This document shows, piece by piece, positions 46,039 to 59,285 of a stretch of 64,000 nucleotides of DNA; the stretch's first letter is position 1; the number at the start of each line of letters is the position of its first letter. The notes under the pieces were generated by a model, which worked only from the letters and a program-made list of their open reading frames with translations, did no database searches and had not been told where the DNA came from. The translations under genes and the position numbers were made by a program. The DNA is taken from the NCBI GenBank assembly GCA_001692895.1, contig KV748178.1, forward strand, positions 1,784,536 through 1,848,535, given 5' to 3'. This stretch comes from Cenococcum geophilum 1.58. Taxonomy: Eukaryota > Ascomycota > Dothideomycetes > Gloniales > Gloniaceae.

Positions 46039-46596
46039 CTTTCTAATAATACTGTTTAACTGTTTATAGTTAATGCATAGCCTAAGTTTTCTATTCTTCT
46101 TTAGTACGAATAGTACTAGATATTCTACTAATAACTATAATAGTATAATATATCCTTTTTAAAGATTTTCCTGGATAAACTCCTTAAGTGCCTATGACTC
46201 TTTTTCTATTAACTTATAAGTTAGGTAGAACCTTAAACTTATTCCTAGTTCTAGCTCTATTTTATAGTCCTATACTATATAATTTAACAGCTTTTTGCTT
46301 TTTAGTAACTATAGCTTCTTACTATACTTATAGTATCTCTTTAGTATATAGCTTAATCCTTAATTAGTCTCCTTATATATCGCTCTAACTTAGTACTATA
46401 CTAACTTAGTTTATTATCGCATCTTACGTTATTATATATCTCTAATATTAACCTAACCTATAATCTAATTAATCTTTAGATTATATTCCTATAACTAAGG
46501 TATTTCTAATACTGCCTTATTATTCCCTAATAGTAATATATTAAAAAACATCTTAACTTATCTTCCTTTAATGGTTATCTAAATTGGTCCTATTTT
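46039..46596 (-). pseudogene. Gypsy5 protease-RT piece (inverted)
   Basis: On the minus strand it reads the RT N-terminal half (LVLFVLKKNRKLRLCINYKQL, RKD), equivalent to Gypsy3 26,775-27,330. When reversed it joins 40707 on one side and 60198 on the other without loss. Confidence 0.85.
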
Positions 46597-46601
46597 AAGA
46601 T
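46597..46601. repeat. Target-site duplication of Copia2, inverted partner (AAGAT)
   Basis: Reverse complement of ATCTT at 40703-40707. Confidence 0.85.
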
Positions 46602-46774
46602 TGTTGGTGTTATAGGGTAACTCACCAATGCTACTTAAGTAGATATAGTGAATGTTGGTTGTAAAGCTTATTGTTTAGAATTAGGGGGTAGGTGAGGAAC
46701 CTAAGGTTCCTTACCACACTAGTGCCACGGCAACACGTGACAACATGTGACGACCGCTTGCCTTATTCCCGACA
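46602..46774 (-). repeat. Copia2 3' LTR (inverted)
   Basis: 173 bp, plus-strand reading TGTTGGTGTTATAGGG to CCCGACA. Same length as 40708-40880 and reverse complementary to it. Confidence 0.9.
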
Positions 46775-46937
46775 CTAGCAACTCTTCTTTTATAGTTGCC
46801 ATTTATATATACTTGTAGATTGCTACTATATAAAGATATAAAGCTAAGGAAAAGAAGAAGAAGAAATAAAGGGGAAGAGGTAGTATAGGTAGATGTACGG
46901 GTTTATATAAAGATGTTAGTTCCGCTTACCGCTCTTA

Positions 46938-47110
46938 GCTAAGCTAATAGCAATTTTTTATCCCGGGGATGGAAAATCCTAATTAGCCAGCTTAACGAAT
47001 AGCGTTAGCAGAACTCTATACCACCACCCAAATCAATTAGGCGTGGCGCTTTTAGTAAGAATCTAACCAATTAGATAACTTTAACCGGCGGTTAAAGTTC
47101 TATAAGATCT
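46938..47110. repeat. Shared palindromic 3' module (Copia2 copy)
   Basis: Contains TTATCCCGGGGATGGAAAA and CTTTAACCGGCGGTTAAAG separated by about 100 bp. Same order as in Copia1 7,429-7,560. Confidence 0.75.
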
Positions 47111-47136
47111 TAACTTCTTTAAATTTCCCTCTTAAC

Positions 47137-48280
47137 CTAACCTTTAACTTATACACGTAGAGTATTTATGTTAATAAACGTCTCTAGTGCCTTATTTAGG
47201 TTTACCTTTATTATTATATCTACCGGGTTATCTTAGCTATTAATTTATTAGATCTTAAAGAGTTCTTAACACTTATAGGACTGCCAAAGTGCCATAATAT
47301 TAATTATAAGGCGCTTCTCCTTTATAATACTAAGCTTAACTAAATACTTATAGAGGGAATATAAGTTAGTGCACACAATTATAGGGATAATAGGAAGTTT
47401 AAGTCGATCTATAATTATCTTAAGGGTAATTCCAATTGTAATTGCTATATTAACTCCACTAACTATTCTATATATCTCTAACGCTAGAACGCTTTAAGTA
47501 ATACGTTTACTCTTAGTTAAGCTCTAATAGATAAGATTACTATAGATTATAAAGTTATTCTCTCTAGTAGATTCGTTCGCTATAATAATCTTATATCCTA
47601 GCTAGGAGCTAAAATCTTTATTATTTATAAACGATCCATTAATAAACACAAATAGCTTAGCGGTAGGAAGATTAATAGGCACGTAGAGTAGTCCCCAATT
47701 AAGATGGTTTATTTGCTAGAAAAGACGCTTATTTAGGTTAAAAATATCATCCTTAGTTGGTTCCTAGTATTAGGCGGCAACAGAGAGATTAAAAGAAGCT
47801 TTAGGTTAATAGATAGAAGCCATATAAGCTCCGCAAGCGCGTTACTCCACATATCCTTACTTTAGAGAATTAATATTAATAATATTAATCTTCTTGCCTT
47901 AACCTTTCTGGCGTAGGGCAATAGAATCCTTATTTAGGGAAATAATGCATCTATTAAAGAGTAATAGTATTATTAAATTAAGTCTTTCCTTTGGCTTTAC
48001 TATAAGGTTTACCTTTACTAGCTCATCTTCTTTAAGAGCTGAGAATTGGTTATTTCCTAAGATGATTATATCGTCTATTTATATGCCAATAATTCTAAAT
48101 AGAGTTCCTGTGGCTATAATAAGGAAGCAGGGATCAAATATAGAAGTAGTTATTAAAAGCTTCTCTTTGTGGTGCTTACTGTAAGTAGCCTACTAATAGG
48201 TTCCTGCCTCTATAATTCTGTATAATGGCTTAAGGACAACCATAATTGTATCTTTAGGATATTAGTGGCGAATTTGCTCC
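47137..48280 (-). pseudogene. Copia2 RT C-terminal half and RNase H (inverted, decayed)
   Basis: Minus strand. The RT catalytic motif reads GI.IDDIIILGN near 48,075 (both Asp kept; preceding residues altered), followed by RNase H to about 47,137. It closely matches Copia1 7,600-8,760. The plus-strand open frame at 47,945-48,184 is a shadow of this RT. Confidence 0.8.
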
Positions 48281-51200
48281 ATTAATACCTAGTTAAGAGA
48301 GGAGTATATATTATTAAGTAAGATAAGAGATACTCCCTTAGCAAGGTGCTAACGGACGTTACTAATAAAGAAGAGTTTTATAAATAGACGGATAAGGAGC
48401 TTATCGCGGCCCTTATAGAGGTAAAGCCAATAATTACAATAACTCTATAAGACTAACTCAATTTAACCTTAAATAAGCTTGCTATACCTTTAGCCCCACT
48501 ACTACTACTAGCTACTTTACTAACTCTACCAGCTATTCCAGCTGCTGTACTACCAGCTACTCCAGTTACGGCACCGCCAGCTACTCCAATTACTACCCCC
48601 GCTACCCCCACTACCCCTTCCGGTCCTTAATCCTTTAATTACAACCAAATCCACGCTTTTATTGACTAACTGCTATAGCTAAGAGAGCAGTAACTATAGT
48701 AGCTATAGTAACCGCAGCAGCTATATATATATACACTACCTAAACTAGCTATGCCTAGTATGGAGTAAGGACCTAAATACAGTAAGGAGGTGGCTATAAT
48801 TGCGAAGATCTATACAGATAACCAAAAGTACGATGGAGTTAATGATAGCTTTAACTTTAAGCTAACTATTTTTTATAATATCTGTAAGAGATCTAGCTTA
48901 CCACTAGAAGGCTATATAGTAGTATTCCCTAGTATGCTGAAAGGGCTTACTTAGGACCACTACTATAATAGTAACCTTAAGTTAAGACCTTTTACGGAAG
49001 CCTGCAACTATATATAATAATTCTTTAAAGGGCTAGAATACTACCGTAAGAACCTTATAGAGTGGAACAGTATAACCCTTTAAGGAGTTATAGACGAGAA
49101 CCCTAATAAGTTAATTTATTAGAACTTCTAACTGCTTATAAATAAGCTACTAAAATAACGTTATAGACTATACCTAGACTTCCGTATAAACCGCATTCTT
49201 ATAAATAAGCTGGTTACTGCTTACTAGGGAGTACTAGTATACCATATTACTGTCTCCAACCCTTTAAAAGACCTCTCTTAGTTAATTAGTAAACTATAAT
49301 CCTCTATTATTATATGGGAAAAAGAACACCCCCCATAGGCCTTAATAAGATTGTCTTACTAAGCTTTTTTTATAGATTAACGCTACTACCGAAATGACCA
49401 GAATCGAGACCGAAACACTAACCGCTATGGTAGCAATCGCCCCTATAGAACTAACGGCAGACTAAAGGCCAAGTGCTACGTCTGTAAGAAGGAGGACTGC
49501 CATTTATGGAAATATATAGAGGAGGAGCGTAATTGGTCTAGAGATGATTATAAGAGACGCTTTACTAATATTAAGGGCCGTAATAAGGGTAACTTTAATA
49601 ACCACTTTAAGCAATATGTCGCTGCTTGCGAAAAAGATAAAGATAATGATTTAGACTTTAAAGCCTACATATAAGACGCTAAAGACGCTAATGACTCTAG
49701 GAACGATACCGGAGAACCTAATAATAGTTCTGCCTATATTACCACCTTTGGAACACTTACTATGGAGGAAGCAACCTCTATAAGCGTAGAGCTAGCTAAT
49801 AAGGCTTATATACACTTACTTACGGCTTTAGAACTTACTATGGAGTCTATTACGGAACCTCACACGGAGACTGACCCATTTGCCTATAGTACGGCTATAA
49901 CTATAGCGTTACGATACACCTCGACAGTCTTTATGGGAATTATAATTGATATGGGTGCTTCGCGTAAGTCTATGGCTGGCTACGGCCAATTCTAAGCTCT
50001 ATAGGCCGTAGATAAGTCCGTAAGTCTTAATACGTTAACTAAGGGTTAAGTAACTGTCCAATTCGGAATTAGAGTATTTACGTCTATCGGAACTATAGAC
50101 GTTAACAGCCCTATAGGTAAGGTATAATTCTATATTGTTAAAGCAGATACCCCTTTCCTACTTTACTTAGCAGATATAGATAGACTTTATATTAAATACG
50201 ATAACCTAAAGGACGTTATTATTACTTACACTAAAAAGGTGCCAGTAGTTAGACAATTTGGCCACCCATTTCTCTTATAGAGCTTCTCCTTACAGTCTTA
50301 TCTTATTAAGTCTTTTAATACGAACCCTTGCTATTTAACCAATATAGAACTATAACGCCTATACCGTTAATTTGGTTACCTATTAGTTAATAAACTATAA
50401 AAGCTTCTTAATAAGACTAGCCACGGCTATAACACTAATAGATCTGCTATTGAAGAGCTAACTAGACTCTGCTACTATTGCTAGAAGTTTAGCAGATCTC
50501 TAGGTAGATTTCGCTTTACCTTATAAGACGACGTTAATTTTAATTATAATATTATTATTGACATTATGTATATTAACGGCTCCCCCCTACTATACGTAGT
50601 TGACGAAGTAACTCGATTTTAAGCTAGCAGATAGCTACGAGATATTAGCGCTAAGTATACTTGGGATGTTCTACAAATATGCTAGATTAATAGCTATTTA
50701 GGACTACCAGACTTGATTACCACAGATACTGGGAAGAACTTTGTTAGTAAGGAGTTTAAATACTACGCTGCTACTATAGGAGTAACTATAAAGTTAGTTC
50801 TGGTTAAATTATATAATTCTATTAGAATAGTAGAACGCTACTATAGTCCGCTATAACAAGCCTACCAAATTATTACGACTGAAATCCCTGAAATTAGTAA
50901 GGAGATGGCCCTATAAATGGCCTTTAAAGCTATTAATAATATGGCTGGCCTAGAAGGCCTAGTCCCTACACTCTTAGTCTTTAGAGCTTACCCCCAAATA
51001 GTTAAATCGGACGCGCTATTACCTTTAGTTATACAGCGAGCTGCGGCTATTAAGAAAGCAATGGTGGAAATCTAGAAGCTATAAGCTAAACGATAAATTG
51101 CTAATGCTCTTAATATGCAAAACGGACTATAAACTGACGCCATTTATGGCCTTCCACCTAATTCGCCTGTCTTAGTCTAAAGAGAAGGCAATACTAGCCA

Positions 51201-52992
51201 GAGTGGTTATTAGGATGGGCTATATACGCTACTTACCGTTAATGGCGAGACCTATACCGTAAAGCTACCAAATAGGCCTATAACCTTCCGCTCTATGGTT
51301 ATAAAATCTTACCTACTGGACCTATAAGACCTAGTTAAACTATAAGAGTCTGCCGAATTAGATAAACTAATACCTTTACTAGCCGAACCTTAATTGTTAC
51401 CTAAGGCTAAACTATAGCCACTGCTAAAGCGAGGTAGAGGTCGCCCCTATAAATACCTATTGCTTACGGCCATTGTAGATACAGCTATTATGGATACTAT
51501 AATAGATATAGGCGCTTTTACGGGTAATATTGCGAATATTACTAATATCGCTATCTACCTATAGGACGATGATACTATAGATACGGCTAATACCACTATT
51601 TACTTATAGAACAATAGCAACACCTAATTTAGTGCTTTACAATAAAAGGAGGTTATAGGCCTACTTAAGAAAGGCGTCTTTAAGATTATTAAGCTGCACG
51701 ATATACCAAAGGGGGTTAGACTCTTTAATTTACGGTTTATTAATAAGATTAAGAATAAGGGAACCGATAAAGCCTTTAAGAAATTATAACTCGTTATATA
51801 GGCCTATAATGACTTAGAGAAAGAGCTAGTCCTTACTTAGTTACTAATAATTTAACGAGTTAGCCAGCGGCTGATTCTCTATATCGCTGCTATACTACTA
51901 TAGATATAACTTTACCTCTAAGATATCTTATAAGCCTACGTCTAGTCTACTACGAACCTAAACTGTAAGTTCTATATATAACTACTATACAAGCTAAATA
52001 AATAATTGGGAATTAATATGGACTCTATTTTAAAGGTTATAAAGCCACTTTATAGAGTACCTAAAGCTAGAAACTACTGGTTTAAGATATACCATTTATA
52101 CTACGTTAATTAGCTACAAATAGACTAGTTTATATATAACCCTTACTTACTTTATAGCGATAAGCCTTTTAGAATTGTTAGCCTATAGACTAATAATATA
52201 CTATTCCTTGTAGATGACACCTTTATAGAGGCTAAATAAAGCGAACTATATAAGGCCGAATTTATAGCTAAGGAGCGAGAGTAACTAACCGCTAATATAC
52301 CAATTAAGTTTAACAGAGGACTTATTTAATTAATATAAGACGGGAGTATTACGCTAACATAAAAGCGCTAGTATAAAAACCTTAGTATAGTTAACACTAC
52401 GCTAGTAGATAGCACTAGCTCTAGAGGAGTTACGCGTGGCCTACTTACGCTAAAGGACTAGTATATCGCTTAACGCGCTAAAGGAGCCTATATTGCCTTA
52501 GTCTATTAGCTAGAGGCCTTATTTAACCTATTCTTTACTGCCTAAGTAATTAACCTAGTTAAAGATAATATAAAGAGTCTTAATAAGCAATTAAGCTAGT
52601 AGATTAAGAACGTAAATAGAGGCCTAAAGTTTATTAAGCTAGACGTTAACACCTTATAACTCCTAGTATTTATAGACGCTTCCTTCGCCAATAATAAGGA
52701 CCTATCTTCGCAAATTGGCTATGTTATTGTACTAGCTAACGTAACTAAGAAGGCTAATATCGTCCATTAGAGCTTAATTAAGTATAAGAGAGTTACTAGA
52801 AGCGTTCTAGCCTTTAAACTCTACAGAATAGCTTATGGCTTTAATATCGCTATCGCTATTAAGTCTATAGTAGATAAGGTTCTATAGACTAACCTCCTAC
52901 TTATACTTTGCACCAATTCTAAGTCGCTATATAACTATCTTATATAACTTAAAACCATATAAGAGAAGTAATTAATGATTAATATAATGTGC
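48281..52992 (+). pseudogene. Copia3 gag-pol to RNase H (decayed)
   Basis: Plus strand. A gag with an Ala/Pro/Thr-rich stretch (about 48,490-48,630) is followed by a knuckle CYVCKKEDCHLWKY near 49,470. The protease reads GIIIDMGASRKSMAGYGQF near 49,940 (family D-T/S-GAS). Integrase has DIMYINGSPLLYVVDEVTRF near 50,560, and the linker RGRGRPYK lies near 51,430. The RT has an LVDD stretch near 52,205, and RNase H has GYVIVLAN near 52,720. It is a different lineage from Copia1 and Copia2. Gypsy6 interrupts RNase H at TGTGC; the end lies at 59,484-59,654. Confidence 0.8.
52988..52992. repeat. TGTGC target-site duplication, left (Gypsy6)
   Basis: Matches 59479-59483. Confidence 0.9.
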
Positions 52993-53185
52993 TGTCACGG
53001 AACCCGATCGCAGGGGCCTCTATAAGAGAACCCCGTGCTCTCGCGTACACCTCGCGTACAGCTTATGTCAGCTACGCGAGGGTATATCACCTCCTTACGC
53101 CCTCGACCCTTACGATCGATCGCGCAACGTCTTATAGACTCCCCGAATACATACGCTTTGTAGCCATTGCCCGCGCTCCATAACA
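52993..53185 (+). repeat. Gypsy6 5' LTR
   Basis: 193 bp, TGTCACGGAACCCGATCG to CTCCATAACA. Short open frames on both strands here and in the 3' LTR are spurious. Confidence 0.92.
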
Positions 53186-54900
53186 TTACGTTACGCCTTT
53201 TTCTTTACTAACGCTCAGCCTATAACTAATTCTACGTCTCCATAATACCGCAGACGCTACCAAAAGTAGCGTATCTACGAGTTACCTTACTTTATACTCC
53301 TAAAGAATTAATAATAGTAAGACAAAATTCCTTACTAGCTACTATATTAAACTTAAAGAACAACCTAATACCTATATTAAAACTACGACACCAATTAGTC
53401 CCAAGAGGATTTAATTTATTAGCCCTAGCCTTAACCCCTAAAAGAAAGCCTAGTGGCTTAAAAGACTACAACAACTACAAGGGGGACATTAACAATGTCT
53501 TATCCTTTATTAACTACATAACTATAGATAAATAAGCTAAAGAGCTACTACCTATTAAGATTAAGATATAAGACGCCAAGATATTTGTAAAAATAGTAGT
53601 ACAAGAACCTAATAAATACTACCGCCTTCTATAGAACTACTATCTAAAGCTTATATAAGCTAAGATATATACTGCCTAAGATTATAATATTATCTAAAAC
53701 CTATAAGCTCGTGAGGCACTTATTAACAACACACGCTAAGAGATTAAAGACGACCTCTATGTGTCTAAACGCGACGTCTAACAATTAAAGAAGGCTAAGA
53801 TTATACTTATTACTACGGTTACTAAAAAAGAGGGTATAATTAAATACCTACAATCTTAGCTTAATAAGCATATTCGTAATAATACTAGACACCTCTCTAC
53901 TATATATAACGCCACCTAAGTCTCTACGCCCCTGGCAACCTTACCTACTTAACACTTAACGAAAGGTTAGCGCTAAGCAGCTTCACCTAATAGGAACCCC
54001 TACTATAGTAGCGGTAACAACAAAAGCCATAATAATTAAACCTAAACTACCACTATAGGGTCCAATACACGCTACCCTAATCCCCTAATCTTTAAGGGTA
54101 ACCGCAAGGAATACAGCCACTAAAAAATATAAACCCGCAAGAAACTAACCTAGAGCGCCTGCCTTTTCCCTACAGAAGATACTAAGATTAGCTATATTAT
54201 CGGACAAACAAAGGGCATCCCATTTAATAGGCTTTTTGCTTAATAGGAGACTAGTAATCCCTAGAAGTAGCAGTCCTACTAGAAAGTCCTTAACGACCTT
54301 AACTAAATATACCGTAACTATAATCTAGTAGCCACTAGTTAAGCTAAACTACGCGCCCTAAAGATAAGTCCTACTAAATTATTTAATAAGTTTTACGTTA
54401 AATTCTAGAAATATACCAGAGTTCTTACCTAAGACAACACTAAAGACTAGGAAGATCTCCTTAAAAAAGTCACTTATCGCCTTAGTCACGCAGCCGCCAG
54501 CCACAACTATAATAACGTTTATAATATAGTAGCAGCCCTACGGAAGATTAAACGACGGCTAAACTAGATTACTACTGCAAACCCCCGCCCAAAGACCTCC
54601 CTATAAAAGCCCTCCAGACCTACCAAACTACCAACGCCTACTACCCTAAGCAACACCACTAGTCCTAATATCGACCTCTCTATACTAGCCTTTCTAAAGA
54701 AGCTATTAGACGGAGAGCGCGAGCTACTCTAAAAGCTAAGGCGTTACTATAAATGCCGTTAAGAAGGCTATTATAGCTATAGCCCAAACTGCCCAATAGC
54801 TAGGTTTAGCAGCCGCCGTTAAATACCTAACCCTATACCCCGGACACTAAATACGTCGCTATATACCGCTACTGCATAAGACAAAAATGTAGCAATGGTA
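53186..54900 (+). pseudogene. Gypsy6 gag (decayed)
   Basis: Plus strand. A stop-containing gag with a knuckle-like YYKCR.EGYYSYSPNCP near 54,745, in which the first Cys and the His read Tyr. It precedes pol in the usual Gypsy order. The start is not certain. Confidence 0.6.
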
Positions 54901-57900
54901 GTAGAATTAGACGCGGAAGTAGAAAACGCAAAGTCCTAGCCCTAAGTCGCAGGTTAGGACACTCTAACGATAGAGGGATCTATATATCGGCTTACTTAAT
55001 AGATAGCTTAATAAGAATAAAAGGACCGAAGTAAATAGTCTTACCTATAGAGGGAACTACCGCTAAGAAACAATATAAAACCCGTTTTATAATTAACTAC
55101 AGAGCTACTAATAAATTTATAGATACTTAATTTATACGCACTTATAATCTACTTACCTTACCCCTTACTAAAGCCCGCGCCCTATAACTCATTAACAATA
55201 GTTATACTATATAAAAGATTACCTATATAGCATAACTCTACCTAAATATAAATAAACACCAGGAGGAGCTCTAGGCCTATATTATACCACTTATAAACTA
55301 CCCTATTATCCTTAGAATAAACTAGCTTAAATAATACAACCCCGCCATTAACTAGTAAAAGAGAGAAGTAACCTTTAACTTTAAATACTATAGAGAGACT
55401 TACCTAGGGCACGGCCCAGCCGCCTCTATTTACTCCCTAGGATATTAACCTAAGGAAACCCTTATTACCCCACCTATAACTAACTACCACTACGTAAGTG
55501 CCGCGGCCTTCTACCATATAGCATATAGGAAAGGCTAGACCGTTGCCGCAGCCTCCTAATTACAACTATATAAGCTTAATAAAGATTAGGACTACGTCCT
55601 CTACAGTAACAGGATAGACATAGTTAACCTTTTAGAAAATAATACCCCCGCAGAACTCTATAGACTTTTACCCTTAGACTTTAAGAAGTTTATAAAGCTT
55701 AAAAAAGGACTTACTAATAAGGAACTCCGTAAGCTCCTCCCTAAGAGATACTATGACTTTATTAACATATGCTTATAAAAGAGCGCAGATATACTCCCCC
55801 TATATTAACCTAACGACTATACTATTAATATTAAATAAGGAAAAACGCCGCCCTATAAGAGACCCTACTTAATATTAAAAGACAAACTCCTAGTTATTAA
55901 AAAGTATATTAACAAGCACCTTAATAAAGGGTTTATTCGTCCCAGCATATCCCTAGTAGCCGCCCCTATCCTCCTTACTAAAAAGCTAAAAGGAGGTATT
56001 TAATTCTGCGTTAACTATAGAGGACTTAACACTATTACGATTAAGAACTAATACCCCATACCGCTTATACGCGAGACCCTTAAACGGCTTAGCTAAGCCA
56101 AAATCTATACTAAACTTAATATTATCGCCGCCTTTAACCGCCTTTAAATACGGGAAGGTAACAAATAGAAAACCGCATTTATATCGCGCTTTAGCTAATT
56201 TAAATACACTATTATACCTTTCGGCATATATAATGGCCTAGGCAGCTTTTAAAGCTATATTAATAATGCCTTATGGGATTACCTTAATAACTTCTGCTCC
56301 GCGTACCTAGACGATATACTTATTTATAGTAATAACCCTTCTAAGCATACTAAGCACGTTTAAAAGGTTTTATAGCGCCTTAGAGACGCAGGACTTTATA
56401 TTAATTTAAAGAAGTATAAATTCTTAGTTATAGAAGTAAAATACCTTAGACTAATTGTTACTACTAAGGGTATTTATATGGACCCCAAAAAAGTATATAT
56501 AATTACCGGATAGCAAACCCCTACCTATATTAAGGACGTATAAGCCTTCCTTAGTTTCGCCAACTTTTATCGGAAATTTATATACAACTTCTTAGGTATT
56601 ATAGCACTACTTATAGCAATAATGCGAACAAAGGGCCTTTCTATAAAAGAAAGAAAAACATATCTACGTTTTATCTGGACGCCTAAATACAAAAAGGCGT
56701 TCTAAGACTTAAAAAATGCGTTTACTAAAGCACCTATCCTAGCTTACTTCATACCAGGATAACAACTCTATCTTAAGACTAACTCCTTAGACCACGTTAA
56801 CGCGGGCGTTCTTTCCTAAATAGGCAATAACGGTCTCCTCCACCTAGTCGCATTCTACTCGTCTAAGCTTACACTATAAGAATGTAACTATAAGATCTAT
56901 AATAAGGAACTCCTTGCAATTATATAAGCATTTAAGGAATTCTAACCAGAACTCTCCTTAGTAGAACCTAACTAGCTAACTAAGGTCCTTACGGATTATC
57001 GCAACCTTAAGTACTTTATAACTATGAAATAACTAAACTAACGCCAAGCACGTTGGAACGAGTTCCTTTCTAGTTTTAACTTTAAAATTGTATATAGGCT
57101 AGGAGTATAAGGTACTAAGCCTAATAGCTTAATACACTATTTATAAGACCTTTCTTAGTTAGAAGATAACCCTTATAATTAATTCTAACGACAAACAATC
57201 CTAAAAGCACGAAACTTAGCCCTAGGTATATTACCTAAGACAGAACTAACCGCCCCTTAGCTTTATACCACAGAACTAGAGTTACCCCCCAAAATTAATA
57301 AACTTATTACCGCAGTATATAACATCCCTATTAACCTATTACTATATTAACTAATTACCGCAAAGATCGCTGGCACCTGTATACTACCTACTAACCTCTA
57401 AAGCTTAGGCTAGATTAATATAGCAGCCTTAGAAGTAAAAAAGAACAGGCTCTATTATAGAGGCCGTCTATTTATCCCTAACTTAGAAGACTTATAACGG
57501 CAACTAATCCAAATGGCCTATGACCTTTAATTAAGCGGCCACCTAGGTAAAGGAGGAACCTATAAGCTTCTTAGCCGATACTACTTCTGGCCTAAAATAA
57601 TAGACTTAGTCGAACGCTTTGTAAGCGCCTGCCACAGCTATAAACGTGCTAAAGTATTTTATATAAAGTACTAAGGACTGCTATACCCTCTACTAGTACC
57701 TATATAACGATAGGCAGATATTGCTATAGATTTCGTTATTAACCTACCGCCTTATAAACGATATAGCTAAACCTATAAGAACATCCTTATAATAATATAC
57801 CGACTTATAAAAGAACGCTACTACGTCCCAACCAAAGGCATAGCTGTAAGCGATATTGCTAACGCCTTTCTCCGCGAAGTCTACCAACTACACGGGTTAC

Positions 57901-58830
57901 CCAACTCTATTACGTCTAACTAAGGCACGTAATTTAACTCTAACGTATAGAGGCAGATTTACTAACGCCTTAGTATCTCCGTTAAGATATCTATATCCTT
58001 TTACCACGAAACTATAGGATAACTAGAAAACGCTAACGCTAGTATAAAGGCGTACTTACGACAGGTAGTTGCCTATAGTTAGGATAACTAGGTAGACTAC
58101 CTTCCGCTAGGTAAATTTATAGTAAATAACCACGTCTTAGCTACTATAGGACTTACCCCGTTCTTCGCGAATAAAGGATATTACCTACAATTTAGTATAG
58201 AGCCACCAGAGCCTATTAATAAGAAACTGCTATATAGAAAACGCCTTAAGATGCTACTTACTAATTAATATACAGACTATATAAAAGACCTACTTAACTA
58301 CTGTAAAGGAGAGATAGCCTAGGCCTAAGCAAAATAAGCTTACTTCGCCGACCGCTATAGAACACCACCACCTAAGATGCGTGTTGGTGACTAGGTATAT
58401 TAGATGCACGTAATATCTCTACACAGAGACTTATAAAGTCACTCGATTATAAGAACCTTGGCCCCTACTAGATTAAATAAGTTATTAATAGAGGAGCTAT
58501 ATACGAACTAGAGCTCCCGCCTACCTTAGCCACCCGCGGGATATAGCCCGTGTTTTACCTATAGCTACTATACTTTTACTAGCCTAACCCTCTACTAGGA
58601 CAAACACAGCCTAAACCCCTACTAGTACTAATCCGAGATAAGAACAAAGATAAAAACTATAAGAAGTAGACCATTAAATAAATTATTAACTCTAAATACT
58701 TTAGCAAAGGCAGAGGACGGCGGCTCTACTATAAAGCTACCTATATAGGATTTAACATAGATTAGCCAGAATAGCAACTATAGGAAGATTTTAAAAACGC
58801 AAAAGACCTAATTAGCGATTTCCACTACGT
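54901..58830 (+). pseudogene. Gypsy6 pol: RT, RNase H, integrase, chromodomain (decayed)
   Basis: RT reads FCVNYRGLNTITIKN near 56,000 and [10 protein letters not shown] near 56,300, the only Gypsy RT catalytic motif in the window with both Asp intact. RNase H follows (LVAFYSSKLTLQECNYKIYN, near 56,850). Integrase has a His/Cys-type start (SGHLGKGGTYKLLSRYYFWP, about 57,530) and a DDE core to about 58,250. A chromodomain lies near 58,660-58,830 (GRRLYYKATYIGFNID, DLISDFHYVN). Single TAA/TAG in place of Gln/Trp recur, so it is not translatable as it stands. Confidence 0.85.
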
Positions 58831-58934
58831 AAACCTATAGAAACTAGGCCTAAGCAGAGATTTCGTACCTAATCCCCTATAGGAGCCGTCACAGCTAAAT
58901 CGTTATATATTACCGTTACGTAACTACTCTAATG

Positions 58935-59075
58935 AGATATTAAGGAACTTTGACCGCCGGTCGAAGTTGTTTAATTAGTTAGATTTTAGACGCTAAGGAG
59001 AAGCTAACTAATTAGGATTTTCCATCCCTGGGATAGAAAATCGCTATTGGCTCGCTTGCTACTAGCGCCTTGGCG
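58935..59075. repeat. Shared palindromic 3' module (Gypsy6 copy, complete)
   Basis: Palindrome CTTTGACCGCCGGTCGAAG, then TTAATTAGTTAGA, then the second palindrome TTTCCATCCCTGGGATAGAAA and CGCTATTGGCTCGCTTGC. Extends through ACTAGCGCC, as in the Copia1 copy. Confidence 0.8.
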
Positions 59076-59269
59076 ATACCCTCGCACCTTACTAAGTCTC
59101 CTTCCCTTCTATAGCCTAGTACCTTTATATAGTAGCAACCCATAAGCTTTAAGTCAGAAGCACCTATATGAGCCTGTTACACCTATAACGATATTCCTTC
59201 TTCTAGATACCCTAAGTATTTCCCCTTATATGTATATAGCAACCACAGCGTCGCCGGAGCTCCGCCTCA

Positions 59270-59285
59270 ATAGGAGGGGGGGTAG
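59270..59285 (+). other. Gypsy6 polypurine tract
   Basis: AATAGGAGGGGGGGTAG (in part) ends at the first base of the 3' LTR. Confidence 0.8.

Larger units (their letters stand above)
45170..48280. other. Inverted segment (about 3.1 kb) across Copia2, Gypsy5 and Copia3
   Basis: Everything in this interval is reversed relative to its surroundings: Copia3 leader and 5' LTR, the Gypsy5 RT piece, then the Copia2 3' LTR and the end of its pol. Turning it over restores the Copia2 RT at the left junction (AGCATATCTTCT to GGAGCAAATTCG, as in Copia1) and the Copia3 gag start at the right. It also restores direct LTR pairs and both 5-bp duplications (ATCTT, GATAG). Confidence 0.85.

Noticed and set aside
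40708..46774. Inverted LTRs read as TIRs of a giant DNA transposon
   Set aside because: The ends are Copia LTRs (TG...CA, 173 bp, primer-binding site) and the inversion explains their orientation, with matching 5-bp duplications.
47945..48184. 79-codon plus-strand frame
   Set aside because: Antisense to the inverted Copia2 RT, whose IDDIIILG motif lies on the opposite strand.
52989..53186. Short frames in the Gypsy6 LTRs (also 59,230-59,479)
   Set aside because: Both LTR copies show the same frames on both strands because GC-rich LTR DNA lacks stops; no recognisable protein.
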